The position numbers and the translations under genes were made by a program. Shown piece after piece: positions 10,416-22,817 of a DNA stretch of 64,000 bases. The first letter of the stretch is position 1. The number at the start of each line of letters is the position of its first letter. Where the stretch lies: positions 62,001 to 126,000 of the forward strand of contig JAMKCF010000044.1 of the NCBI GenBank assembly GCA_023634235.1. The letters are read 5' to 3'. The notes beneath the pieces are model-generated. The model ran no database searches, was not told where the DNA came from, and saw only the letters and a list, made by a program, of their open reading frames with translations. This DNA comes from Pisaster brevispinus. Its lineage: Eukaryota; Echinodermata; Asteroidea; Forcipulatida; Asteriidae.

Positions 10416-13290
10416 TTAGATCAATGTCTTATACCAGTAGCCTTTTGTCATCAATGGAAGACTTGATTTCATGGTCCTTCTATGAACTATCATTAACATC
10501 TCTGCTAATGACCAGTGGTGTGTTGAGGGGGGCACTGGGACTGGTCATTCCCCCCCCCCTGCTTCCCATTTAGAATCTTGACATTTGATATTTAAAAATT
10601 CCAGAGGCAAATGTTACATTTGATTAGCTTTAATGTGATAATTTAAATGTTTTTAAAGCTAAACTTCTGTTGACGTGCAGACAAGGCAGTTGTTTTTGCC
10701 TTCACATCAGATTATCATACAAAAAGTAGTAAATGGTATAACAAGAGCGCTTTTTGTTTAAAAGAAATGCAAACGAGATTTGCAGTTTTAATTTGCAAGT
10801 AGTGCCCCCCAGCAAAACCAGGAAACAAATTTGCACCTTCTTATATCCCCTTACAATTTTACCCTGGTTTTGGAGCTGCTATTGATAGTACTTAACAATT
10901 CTGTTTTCAAGTTTGTTTGAAGCTGGAGAAGGTGAAATAAAGGTAGGGTCAAGGTTCGGTTTGTGTCAACAAATTGCGGACTATAGGTAAATTTTTAAAG
11001 AAATACACAATATAGTCACAGGTGTAGGTTTCTTCAGAATAATATATGAGTATCTACTGGCTGAACAAATGGAAGAAACTGTCTTTTTCTGTCTATTCTT
11101 ATTTAATACACTTTTTGTATTATTAAGGAGTGCTAGGATCCAATGTTTTTAACGTATGTGCCATGTTTTTTCCGTGTAACCTTTTATTCTTGTATGTTTA
11201 GTGCACTTCGCGAGTTTTTATGTTAGCTGGGATCTTTCGAAGATGAATGAGTTTTTCTCACTGAATGGATTACCCAGGGTAAACAAAAAATTAATAAATA
11301 TATAAATAAACTTTCAATGGCAAAAGGATGGCAACGGTTCCGACAGCTTATCACAAAGGTTCGGAAAAAACTTCAAAAAGTGATCCATGACCGGATTACT
11401 AATTTTTTTAGATCATTAGATTGTGAGCCCAATAAGTTAAGATACATCTGGCGTTCAAATTCATCTTTTTCATAGAGTATTTTCTGCACATTTACTCGGC
11501 CTCCGCTTACCTTGTCCGAATTTCGAACCCATGACCAAACATTTGAAACTTTTAGCTGTAGATTTGTTTCCAATGTTTAATAGGCTCAAGGCTCAACCCT
11601 TCTAACCACCAACAAAATGGCTTCTGACAACAGCCAGCAAAATGGCTTCCCACACAACACAAAATGTGCCGCTTGAAAACTACCAGGAAGCCACAAAATA
11701 CTAATAAATAACATATCAAGTTAAAGACACACACTCTGCTATGCTTTTTTCCCCACCGATTTATCAAATTGTATTTGGGAACTCAACATCACTGGATCAA
11801 TTGGGTCACAGTGCTCAGTCACACATCAGTATAAGAGATCCAGTTATTGTTCTTGTTTATTGCTACATTAATCCACTTTTTGCAGTAGCAGCTGGTACAG
11901 GGCTCCAACTCCTCCAAGTCCAGGACTCAGGGCTCGAGTTCATCTCAAGTCACAATATTAGTGACTCTGACTTGATTGAAGCCATGTTAGAAAAAGGATC
12001 CTAGTCGGACTCGACTATCATGACCCAATCTTGACCCCATGACCCAAACTTAACCCTGATGACTCATGACTCCTGTTTCACATTTTTAAAATATAATATA
12101 ACACTTTTAATGTTCCGATCATCATGCACATGGAGGAGTAATGACATTTTACACACAAAACATATACACCTTCTTACATGTAGGGTGTGAATAGTATTTG
12201 TGAATATTGTGTAGAAATGGCCATGTACAGTGCATGTATGTTCAATACACATAATAAAACTGAAAAAATATTTCTGCAATAGCATTATTGTGCACGACGC
12301 CACTAAAAATGCTGGTATTCTGTCGGCATTAACATTATAGCCACTGCTTGATGCATAGTACTAGGGAAATCCAAATTGACAGCTTTGGCCAGCTGTGGCT
12401 ATATCACTATGTCTTTTTAATGTTAAAGCAAAGGCAATTAGGCAGCATACACACTGATCTAGCCATTAGCGCGAAACAGAAGCTGTCAATTCGAAGGCAG
12501 TCAAGAATGGCAGGTCTAGTACCGGTATAACACTGCCTGCATACTGCACAGTGTATAATTTACACACAAAAATTGTTGTTATAAAAGTCACCACCCATGA
12601 TTGATGAGTGTCCTTTTTGCAGTGAGGCCTCTGTAACTTTCAACCTCTAAAATAATCTTCAGTAATGAATCACTCTCAAGTTAATGACTCTTAAATTTTA
12701 AGAAGCGTGATGACAATATTTTTTTAATAGCTCTATTTTGATAAGAGTCAGTTATGGAACTTTTAGATTTTTTTGTGTTATAAGTTAATTAATGTTTCAA
12801 GTAATGCTTCTGGATAAGGGGCAAGGGGTATTTGGGTTAAACAAGAACTAGAACTGATTCAAAAAATCTTTTTTAACTGCAGATGTACAAAACTTTTTTA
12901 AATCTAAATATGTTTTATTAGGTCATTTAAAATTCTTGTTTTTAGACATTTGGTTTGCAACCAATAGTGGTCCAGTCATCTAAGTGAACTGGTTTAAGTA
13001 TTCTAACTATTTTGTGATTTCATAAAGTGACTCATGACTCGGACTTGGACTCGACCCAAGTGATTTGAGACTGACACTTGGACTCGACACTCTGACTCGA
13101 CACAGGTGACTCGGCAGTGATTCGAGTACAACTCTAAATACATTGATATCACGCTTAGGGTCAAATAACAGTGGTGTTTAATAGTGTCTTGTGGTATGTC
13201 ATGGCGATCATTAAGAACTCTTAAATCAAGCTCTTGTGTTTCTGAGCAGCAGAGTGTGGGTTTGTGTCCTGGTCTTGACATTTGTGTCCT
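10416..13290. other. Long spacer, no supported gene
   Basis: AT-rich sequence with a short run of C's at 10550-10559. Open frames here are short and compositionally unremarkable. The TRIM gene's upstream UTR exon and promoter should lie somewhere in this interval, but I cannot place them. At 11900-12075 there is a stretch of 'actc(g/a)a' and 'gaccca' words that resembles the tract at 13020-13135. Confidence 0.4.
13020..13135. repeat. Degenerate GACTCG-type repeat
   Basis: Repeated words GACTCG, ACTTGGACTCGAC and TGACTC are spaced irregularly over about 115 bp. It is possibly the decayed end of an element whose other side lies at 11900-12075. Confidence 0.5.
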
Positions 13291-13291
13291 T

Positions 13292-13318
13292 AAAGGTAAT
13301 CTACAGGATTGGTTTTAG
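13292..13318 (+). repeat. Candidate element terminus (aaggtaatctacaggattggt)
   Basis: The same string occurs inverted at about 19879-19903 and 30479-30503. Closely related strings (aaggtattatacagaattgg) bound the candidate element at 27430-27683. No matching opposite terminus was found close to this copy. Confidence 0.35.
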
Positions 13319-13319
13319 C

Positions 13320-15180
13320 TCAAAAACAGTTACTGACAATGTTAGCACTTTTCATGTAATCCACCATATACATACAATAACAAACCTGTAGAAGCTTGAG
13401 ATCAATCGGCCAACTGGTTCAGGAGAAAATAGTGAAAAACCGATCACATTTTCCCCTAAATTCGTGTGAATTTCCAGGCTTGCAAATTTCCCCAGAGAGA
13501 TTTTTGAATATCGCCCTCATGCGTTTGGAACCGGAAATCGACGACTATTATATGAACAAAGCATTTTCGTCACGGAAACAGTCGTTGGTACAGTCGTTCC
13601 TAATCAGCCTTCGGAGAGTGGCCGTTTGCGGTTGATTCTTCGGAAAGGTCACCGAAGGGCCAATCTTTGATACAATAACGATACAATCATAACGCGTGAA
13701 ACGGCCTGTGTGTGTTTGTGCGTGTGGTGGGTTAACTGCTGGGCATGCACTGTACGCATGCAAAGGGAGCACTTTGGCAGCAGAAGAGTAACAGGGAAAT
13801 TCTAACCATAGAGGCAGTCAGTGCAAAGCTAGCTAGGGGTCCGAAAAGTGCTTCTTTCATTTGCTGCGTATGCATGACTGTCGCGGTTATGCATAACTAA
13901 TGAGCTCGGAGGACACGTTTTCAAAAATTCATTTCGGGAAAATTAAACACTTTAACCCCCCAAAAAAACCCATCACATAACGGAGCAATAATGTGTCATT
14001 GTACCTACAAAAAGGATGGCATAATTTGTTGTGTTCAAAATTAAGAAATATGAGACCAAAAACATTAGCCTCTGTGTGCAGAAATAACGGTCTCCGGAAA
14101 AGTCTATTTTTTAATACTTAACGAAATTGTGCCGAATAATTTTCCTTACTGAGTGTTAGATTCACTCTTCATGTAGTCTTTTGCTATATTCGTTTTTTCT
14201 AAAGAAACTCGAAACAGTCAAGTTCACTTAGAGAATCCGTCTCCGTCAGCGTAACCGTTCAGAATCGAAATGTCCCGCAAGACTCGCTTGCAAAATGAGA
14301 GCCCGAATTAGATTGGTCAGACTGTGCATCAAACTAACTGCACTATCTTGCCTATATTATAACCAATCAGCTGCTGCGTAAGAAAACGCTAGGCAAGTTG
14401 ATTGTGTGCGGCTCCCTACTTACTACGTAAATATGAAAGCTGTGTTTGGTAAACATTGAGGTACCCGACTATTTAGCGACTCGCGGTTTCGTTGTGAAAA
14501 GAAAAACTTGTACTCCAGTCAGCTACTGGGGAAACCAATTTATTTTTATGTTTGGTCTCACCATGGTCTCACAAACTTTTCACTTTGCCTCCCGAGCGTT
14601 TGGCTTTTCAAATGTATGTTTTGTGCATTCGTCATGTAGACCTAAGGCTTGCTAAACCCATTAAAATAAACCAACACATAACCATTTTTAAGCATTAATC
14701 AGATGCTAAAACAAATCTCCATGGTTTATACTCTTACTACTCATGCTAGTCTTAGTCTTAACTTAGTCTTATTTCAGATGCACTATTTTCTTGTAAGGCA
14801 TCACCGTCATGAGCCCAGTCCCACATATTTATTTATTTAATTATTTATTTGCACCTCTTGTGAGGGGTCAGTAGTCAATTTAATAATTATTAACCACCAA
14901 AATGAAAACACTGTCACATTTTTTCCTGTTTTATGGAAACATTTATTTGTTTTCAGTTTCTTCTTTCAGCTGCATGAATGTCACACACACAGTTACCAAC
15001 ATTTTCATGTACACACAAATATAAAATATATAAAACATAAAAATAAAAATGTATAAATCACACACAAGTATTGAGGAAGTACAATTAAAAGTAATTGTAG
15101 GGACACCCAGGTAATTAGGAGACCTGTTAATTACCAAAGTTGAAATACTTTCTACTTGATACTTATTTTCTTGCTTATCT
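13320..15180. other. Spacer, no supported gene
   Basis: Includes short (ATTT)n stretches near 14826-14850 and AT-rich sequence. There are scattered CpG-containing words around 13400-13900 and 14220-14480 but no exon I can support. The 69-codon frame at 14446-14655 has no recognisable features. Confidence 0.35.
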
Positions 15181-15372
15181 TTGTAGTATCACAACCCATT
15201 TGTAATACAACTTTTGACACACTTTGGCATGTTTAGTATTGCATAAAATAAGGTAAATATTAATAATGAAAACCCTGTAAAGCAATGAACATTGCTTTTT
15301 ACCTACAGTCGGAACAGGTATTGTTTTTGTCAAGATTTTTATTATTTTTATTATTATTATTATTCTTTGTTT

Positions 15373-16480
15373 CTGCCTAAACCCCATAGCATTTGTACAC
15401 GTTTTAATTTTAAGCCTAATATCCTAATGTGTAAATATTAAAGAGTTAAATCCTTTATCAAATTGAAGCTTAGAACATTAACTTAAATCTTAAAGTAATA
15501 AATGTTAAAATTCTTAATTAATTAGCCACTTTACAGCGAGGTGAATATTTAATTAGCAAACCTTGTGACCACCATATCTCAAAAAGTATACCCCCGATCG
15601 TCAAACTTGTTTCAGTTTTAGACTTCTGAGATACTGTAGATGTGGTTTCCGGCCTAAAATTTTCAGTCACGTCATCATGACATCATACGTTTGCGCGTTT
15701 TGTTTTCTGTGTACAAAACATATGGCGCTAAAATTGAAAACGTTTTACTAGTCAAAAACACAATAACTTCAAAATAAGTTATCTGTTTGTTTCCTAAATT
15801 TCATATTCTTTGTTGAAAAATTAACTGATTTTAAAAAGAGATGTTTCAGTCCATTAAAAGCAATCAAGGTTCATCTATAATTAACGAATAGATGAAAATC
15901 TTGGCGTAGTGGTTAAACGTAGTACTTCACAAACTGGATGCAGTCACTTTCAGTTTTTTTTTAACCTTCTCTATGGTTCATGCACTACTGTGTGGACCTA
16001 TATGAGTTGAGGACTTACTTGAGGAGAGTCTACGACATTGTCGCAAAGTGCGCAGCTTTTTATTTGATTTCTAACCGAGTATTGACCCATTACTTTGTAC
16101 ATACTCCATTGGAATTGTACACAACCAATACATTTAGATTCCTACGTAGGTTTAGGGTTTTCGTGAGAATGCAGAATTATTCTGTTTCCGCCTAAAATCC
16201 CTTAGCGTTTGTACACGTTTTTTCTTTATGCCTAATATTCTAAAGCGTACACAGATGAAAGAGTTATCATAAATCGAATTGAAGCTTAGGACATAAGCCT
16301 TACTCTAAATGTAATTTTTTTTATAAAATTCTTAATTGATTAACCACCTGATCTTCATTTGAATATTTAATTAGTTAATCTTTGCAGCACCATATCTCAA
16401 GAAGTACACAGCCGATTTTCAAACTTTTTCAGTTATAGACTCCTTGGGCATTGGAGATTAACCTTGGATAACCGTGACCC
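15373..16480 (+). repeat. Diverged tandem repeat with an about 0.8-kb unit
   Basis: 'tgcctaaaccccatagca..tttgtacacgtttt' at 15373 recurs at 16187 ('cgcctaaaatcccttagcg..tttgtacacgtttt'). Both are followed by similar text through 'gaatatttaattag' and 'ccatatctcaa(a/g)aagta'. The second unit leads directly into the 129-bp tandem array. This region is absent from copy B of the large duplication. Confidence 0.55.
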
Positions 16481-16860
16481 CATGGTGACCTTTACTTCGG
16501 GGTCAACCGGAAGTAGGACCATATCCTTAGAACTACACAACCGATTTTCAAACTTTTTTCAGTTATAGACTCCTTGGGCATTGGAGAATAACCTTAGGAA
16601 ATCGTGACCCCATGTTGACCTTTACTTGGGGTTCAACCGGAAGTGGGACCTTATCTCAAGAACTACAAACCGATTTTCAATTTTTTTTCAGTTCTAGACT
16701 CCTTGGGCATTGGAGATTTTCCTTTGGTAACAGTGACCCCATGCTGCCTTTTTTTCCGGGTCAAACGGAAGTGGGATCATATCTCAAGAACTACACAGCC
16801 AATTTTCAATTTTTTTGTTGTTTTAGACCCCTTGTGCATTGAAGATTGAACTTGGGTTGT
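16388..16860 (+). repeat. 129-bp tandem repeat, about 3.7 units
   Basis: Unit starts 'catatctcaagaactaca' at 16391, 16520, 16650 and 16778. Each unit contains 'gactccttgggcattggaga', 'gtgaccccatg' and 'caaccggaagt'. Single units of the same family lie at about 3595-3700 and 15570-15650. Confidence 0.85.
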
Positions 16861-17250
16861 TCACAAACACCTCAATGTCTAGTTAATAATGCTTTGTTTC
16901 AGTTTTGACAATGAAATTCATACTAGAGACATTTTTTTTCCCGGTGAAATAGTTCCCTTTGAAATTAAGTCATGTTTGAGAAAACTGTATCTGAAAACCT
17001 GAAGAAAAAAGGAAAAAAAAAAATTAGCTGATCACACCACATTCACTACTACTATTTTGTCAGCTCTACCAATCCTGTATAATACCTTCAACACAAAAAT
17101 CAGACACCTAAGTCCATGTACCTTGCTACAATACAAATAATAAATAACCTTAAGGGTCACAGATTGGTTTTTGTCCATGTAACAGCCAAACAAAATTAAC
17201 AAAAATGTCACCATATGTTCACATGAACGTAGAATTCATCAGTGTTGCAG

Positions 17251-17352
17251 TCGAGACCCAAGAGTCCGAGACCGAGACCGAGACCGAGACCAAGACCGAG
17301 ACCTGAAGGTTCGAGACCGAGACCTAGACCATGAAAGACCGAGACCGAGACC
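17251..17352 (+). repeat. (GAGACC)n microsatellite, copy A
   Basis: Hexamer array with variant units. Copy B (27841-27953) has two additional hexamers in the central run. Confidence 0.9.
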
Positions 17353-18481
17353 TTAATGAATAAATGCCTTAATAAAAGAGTCAAGCAAAGTTGTTAACTG
17401 TATGCACAATTTCTCATGAAAACAAGTTAACTACATGTGAAAAGAATTGTAAAATTCAGCTAAAAAAAAAACAAGAGATTGTATTCCTGACTCCTCATCA
17501 TATAAAAAAGAAAAGTGCTAAAATAAAAGCACTTTCATTTTGTTTACCAGGCCTAGACATCAACCATGTGAGCTTCTAAGATTTTTGCTTTTTTTAGTTT
17601 ACAAATCTGTATGAAAGACCTACCCAGCAAAAATTGGAGAAAAAATTGCAGTCTGTAATTTCTTCGATGGGTAGTTTGTATATTTCATTGAATATGATAC
17701 ATTATTAATACATATATCCCAAAACCAAAATAAAAACACTTTGACCAAACCATTGGTCAGGTTAAACAAACATGATAAATGCCGGTTGACAAATGTACAT
17801 CTAAAAAGAAAATAATTATTTGTGGCATATTTTATAGAAAATTCTCCCTGCATTTTAAAAACATGAGCATTTCCAACGTTTCCGCTAACAGTCTAGCCCG
17901 ATGGGGTTGCATGATAATGTCACCCCTGCTGAAGACTCTCTCCATAGGTTTTTGTTTTTGTTTTAGAGGTACATTCTTCAGTATACATTTTGAAACTGTT
18001 TGAAACTGTCATTTGTGCCAATACCCTTATATGAATTGAACGCCCTCCAACAGCACATCAAATACATAAAAGACAAGGAAATTTAATCGACTGTTGCCCA
18101 ACTCTACAGTCAGTAACCAATCACTCTATGGCCCTACATTTAAAGGAAACATTTTCCTATTTTGCAAGAAATATGTCGCTCCTGGCTGGGTTATAACATC
18201 AGGAAGAAACCAGTCACTGTTTAAGTTCCTCGGCAAGTACCTCATGATGGAATCACCCAATACTTTAACTTGAAAAAATGGTAGGTCATCAAGAGTGCTA
18301 GGCCTGAAATTGAAGGGAAATAGAAACAAAAAGATAATCTTTTCATTATATTAAATCTTTGTTTTAACCCAGCCCCATCAGATATGAGAAAAAAGATTAA
18401 AACAATTATTTTTTTCCCGACCAAACTTACCATGATTCAATTTTCTTCAAACAAATTTACAAAACAAAATAAGCATGACCA

Positions 18482-18720
18482 GGGCCCAATTTCATAGCTC
18501 TGCTTACCGCAGAATTCTGTGCTTGCGATCACCATTCTCCGCTTACTGTGCAAGCGCCAAATTTCTGCGCTAGCTGTGTAAGCGAAGAATGCCTAGTATT
18601 TTAGTAACGTGGAGTACACACGCGCACAAGCAAAAATTCACTGCTAACCCGTGAAACATGCTTGACGTAAGCGCTGATTCTTTGCTTATGTTACGGTAAG
18701 CAGAGCCATGAAATTGGGCC
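18482..18720. mobile_element. Small TIR element (MITE), copy A
   Basis: The ends are inverted repeats of about 27 bp starting GGCCCAATTTCAT and continuing GCTCTGCTTACCG. The interior is rich in GTAAGC/GCTTAC words. There is no coding capacity, the length is about 239 bp, and no clear target duplication was seen. The superfamily is undetermined. Confidence 0.75.
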
Positions 18721-21056
18721 AAGACAACGAGCCAAATTATAATAAAATCAAAGTAAACTACTGTCTGATCTGATAAAGCTGAATGCTGAAATTGACTTGC
18801 ATTTTTTACACATCAATTTCAATAAAAAAGAAAACAAAAAAGGCTAAATCAGATTGGAGTACTTCGAGGTGCATTTAATTACAGAGCTTCATGCATTACT
18901 GACATGACTGAAACCTTCCTCCATGCTTTCTTTCAGTAAACACCTTGACAGTAGTAGTATGTATCCCTACCCTAGTGTAGTATTGTCAGTGACTGTAGTA
19001 GTACTAGTACTAGTAGTAGTATTGTACTGTAGTAAAACACTAGACAGTACAGTACAGTACAGACAAGACCAACAAGCCATGTGCCTGGCCGGATATTGTC
19101 AGTGTTTGGTCTTACGAAAAATTGAAATAAACACAAAATTTTTTAACACAAAACATTACCGCTAATGACAAAATTTGGATACTCACTTTTCATGCATGAC
19201 CAGTAGCATTGTAACAAACTCCGTATTTGACATGTGGAGTTCCATTGCTTTGGTTCTCCACCGCTGCATCAACGAAATTGGTAGTTTCATACTACCAGAC
19301 CACTCTCTCAACAACTTCTGGCGAACCCGAAACTGTCGGCTTGAACTTTTTTTGAAGCATTGTGCGAACTTAATTTTGCACTTTTGGAAACCTTCTTGTT
19401 TGCAGTCTAAGTTATTGTGCTCCATATTGTGATACTAATAATTATGTCTGGTCCTTGCTCTATGTAATAACTAGCACTAGCAGAGGACTTTGACAAATAC
19501 GTAGATGACTTCGACAAATACATTGCAGAAAGTCTTGAGTGCCGAAAAGTTGTCAATCAACACACAAGCACCTCGGGATTGACGCGCGCTCTGTACGTAT
19601 GCGGCGGGGGAAGTCCCCGCCATCGAGCCATTTGCGAATGATTTGTTCTCGCCAACTGAGAATTCAATGCCTCTGTTGCAGTCGTGTGAGGGCAGCATTG
19701 AACGAATTTAAAAAAACAAAACCGTTTTATCGCGCGTGATAAAAAGCAATTGTTTTACTAATTTCTCGAAAATTAAAGCATTTCAAGGAAAAATATTTTA
19801 AGAGAAGTTTTCTACCATGACCATCTTTATACCATGTAAGTTAGGTGTAAAACTGTGAGGTTTTATTTTATTTTGTTTACCAATCCTGTAGATTACCTTT
19901 AAGCAGAATACTTAAACATAATTTCAAAGACAAAGCCCTAGGTCCCATGTACAAAACACTGTGCTAGGATTGGTAGTGTACATACAAACAATTCTTAAAA
20001 TTTATTCTGTCAGTGTGCCGGTTGACCCTGGTATTTCTTATTCACATTTTTGTCCAAGGGAAGACGGCAATGTACCCACAAGGGGATATAAACGCTATGC
20101 TGGAAACAGTCAATCTCTCTCAAACAAACATTGGTTTAACGTCTACACTTATAATTTGCACAAATCAATAAATTGATAACTAGCTTACATTACTTATTAT
20201 TGTCATTATGAAATCAGCGGTTGGGCTTGGCTGGATCAAAACCCAAACCCTTAATGAGATTGCAAGTCCTCCAGTCTAACCATTTGACCATGTATCACGT
20301 TGCACTTGTAGAGTAAACTCTCACATAATATTTTAGTAAGTATTTTAGTATGATTATGTGATTATGCAAGACTTCAGTCAGATTGCTTTAAGGCTTTTAG
20401 ACAGTTTAAGCAATGGTATCTCAGTCATGCATTCATGTTTACCCATGTCCAATTAAGACTGGCTGGAATTGTTTGACAGTGGAATTATATCCAATGTACA
20501 GTAGCCTTGGTAGGACGTCAGTGTAATGCAATGGAGGAGTCCAACCTGGGCTACATTGCACAGTAGGTACAGTGTACTGTAGAGAACACTGTATCTGAGT
20601 AACTTTAGCTTAGCTTTAAAAACATACACTCAGCATAAAACAGCATTGTGTGTGTCTGCACATCATACAGTATTTGCATCATAAATAGGCATTAAACATG
20701 CAAGTTAAAGAATACAGCAGTACACACCAGTAGGCACTTCACTTTACTTGTCAAAATAGAAAGGTTGTGAATGTGATCTGTCTATGCAACTATCCAGTAC
20801 TGTAAGCCCCCAGAACCAAACAAGGTCATTGAACATGAATTGATTATTCAAAGCAAACACTATTCTTGGTGTATATGTTTTGCTTGAAACACAGTTTTTT
20901 GTAGAGTTTGTTAAATGGAAAAAAGCCCAAACTATTACTTGTTCAAAAATGGTAATTTAAGATCGCAGAGTGGAGGCTGTATAGTTTTTATGCGCTAGTT
21001 ATGAGGCATTTAAATATTGGTCTCTATGTACATGTAGTTCTGCAAGTATAACTTAC

Positions 21057-21172
21057 CAGTATTTGATGGCAGACTATGGCATGAAACACAGCAACAAATC
21101 TTTTCATTTGAGAGGAAGTTCCAGCAATGATCTCTATTAGATGTTGGCACAACACACTGAATGGTGTCCCTT
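21057..21172 (-). CDS. Minus-strand exon-like block in L2, reading TPFSVLCQHLIEIIAGTSS
   Basis: On the minus strand the block has an acceptor-like 'aatatacag' just before 21172 and a good donor (CTG-GTAAGTTAT) at 21051-21056. It is open throughout, reading GTPFSVLCQHLIEIIAGTSS and onward to VCHQIL. About 70 bp of it are nearly unchanged in L4 (54394-54507), where the donor GTAAGTTAT is also kept. Caution: the plus strand of the same block also has a short open frame ending GSSSNDLY-stop, and the L4 version differs in length (114 versus 116 nt), so it would change phase. The family is unrecognised. Confidence 0.3.
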
Positions 21173-22445
21173 CTGTATATTATATTACCATAGAGTTACC
21201 TTTATGTACATGTAGCTCTATGGTTAAACTATTGCACACTACGCCCATGTATTGTGGAAATCCCCGTTTCTATGGATATGCTGTGTGACGTATTGTCATA
21301 GGATTACTGCATTGGGTGAAAGACATACTTGAATGACATTGACCTCAAAGTCTTGGTGTAATGTCATAGTATTGTCAGACCTACACCTAGTACCGTGACT
21401 CGGTGTCATATCAATAACAGGTTGTTGAACATTGCACCGAAGCATACTGGAATACTAGTCTGGTTTTTTGATTCAGATGTCATCTTTGCATAAAAGTGTT
21501 TGTATTCATCTTAATAAGTATTTAGATTGTTTCTATATGCATCTGACTGAGATTGTTCCTGTGTTTGAATTCATGAAATTCATCAACACATACTTTCATT
21601 GTGCTTATTGTTATAAAATCAACTGTCACATTTAAGTTGATGTACTTCTCTGTGTAGCGAGCTTGGGCTATTTTAAAATTATATAAATGGTAGCCATATA
21701 AAATAAAAAATACAAATTGTTCAACAGGTTTTAAAAAAAAACTACCAGAGCTGGTTTTTTTAAATCGTGTTAGTTACAGATAAAAAAGGTGTACTGTGCA
21801 GTTGTTTGATTTTAAAGCCTTTGGTTTTTTCATCAATTCAGCACCAAATGAAGATATGTTTTTTTGTAGTAGATGTGAAATAGTTTCAAATTCATGTAAG
21901 TCCTGTAATACCCAAGGCCATTGGCCATGCCAAAACAGACTGAAGCATGTTGTTTAGACAGTGTGACAATCTTTGAATTCCTTATTTGAAATGTTTTAAC
22001 TAATGAAATTCATAAACTCAGTCTTTCATTGTTTTTAAAGCTATGAATTCAACAACCATATTTTAATTGATGTACTGCTGTGTACAGCTAGTTTGGGCTC
22101 TTTGTAATGTGTATTAACGGTAGCCACATAAAACTAATGAGTAAAATTGTTTAACCAGTTGCTTAAAAATAACTCCTAAAGCTGTTTTTATATGTTAGTT
22201 ACAGAAAAACAAGAGTAAATGTGCAGATTTTAAAGTTTTTTTTCTCCCATAGTCTCATCACAGAGTAAATAAATTTTGGTTTGAAGTAATAAATGTAAAA
22301 TGGTTTCATCTTCATGTAACTTCTGTATAACCCAGAGTCATTGGCTACGCCCAATCAGACTGAAGCTAGTGACTTAGACAGTTTGACAGTCTTTGAATTC
22401 TTTGTTTAAACCCTTCTCCTCTACTTTGATCCTCTTTTATCTCAG

Positions 22446-22568
22446 GTGTCCCTTCTCATGTCCACCAGCATCTTGGAAACCCATAACCATGGTAATCTCA
22501 ACTCACAAGATTCTAGTCAGTCTGAGACTCCTAGGGCAGATGCTGAAGACTCTACCTTGAAGCTCTAG
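22446..22568 (+). CDS. L2 exon candidate ending SQSETPRADAEDSTLKL-stop
   Basis: A strong acceptor ('cctcttttatctcag', ending 22445) opens an exon that ends at 22623 before GAG-GTAAGAA. The coding part stops at TAG 22566-22568, so the exon would end in about 55 nt of 3' UTR followed by an intron. In phase 0 it reads VSLLMSTSILETHNHGNLNS and on to SQSETPRADAEDSTLKL. In L4 the equivalent exon has one base fewer near its 22nd-26th nucleotide and is open in phase 2 (VPPHVHQHLEIHNHGNLN), so at least one lineage is frameshifted in the 5' part. The 17-codon core shows only synonymous differences among copies. I do not recognise the protein and found no certain partner exon. A first or last exon of a gene family, or an exonised repeat, are both possible. 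Confidence 0.4.
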   Translation: MSLLMSTSILETHNHGNLNSQDSSQSETPRADAEDSTLKL

Positions 22569-22817
22569 CTCTGAAGACACTACAGGGAGAGTTGCACAAG
22601 AAACAAGAAGCTCACTATGAGAGGTAAGAACTATGTTTGAATTGCTCTAAACAAGTTATAACCATTTTCACAAGTGCCAAAAAGTTATGTGCAGCCAAAC
22701 CTTAATGTTTGGAGAAAACAGTGTTTGAAGTTAAATAAAGTTTGAAATTATTGGTTGGTAGACTGTTTGAAATTGAAAATCTTCAAAGCAGGGGATGAGA
22801 GATGTGAAATCATGTTA

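Larger units (their letters stand above)
20400..22690 (+). other. L2: exon-bearing family block within copy A
   Basis: Collinear with the diverged L4 block (53352-55790). Shared landmarks are 'ttaagactggctgga', 'gtggaattatatccaatgta', the 70-bp block at 21100-21172, 'aataacaggttgttgaacattg', and the plus-strand exon at 22446-22623. Apart from the two exon candidates annotated separately, this 2.3 kb shows no long open frames. Confidence 0.6.

Noticed and set aside
19175..19432. 85-codon plus-strand frame (identical at 29773-30030) and an 80-codon minus-strand frame over it
   Set aside because: Both strands open over the same interval and no motif recognised. Identity between copies reflects the recent duplication. 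A real exon is not excluded but I cannot support one.
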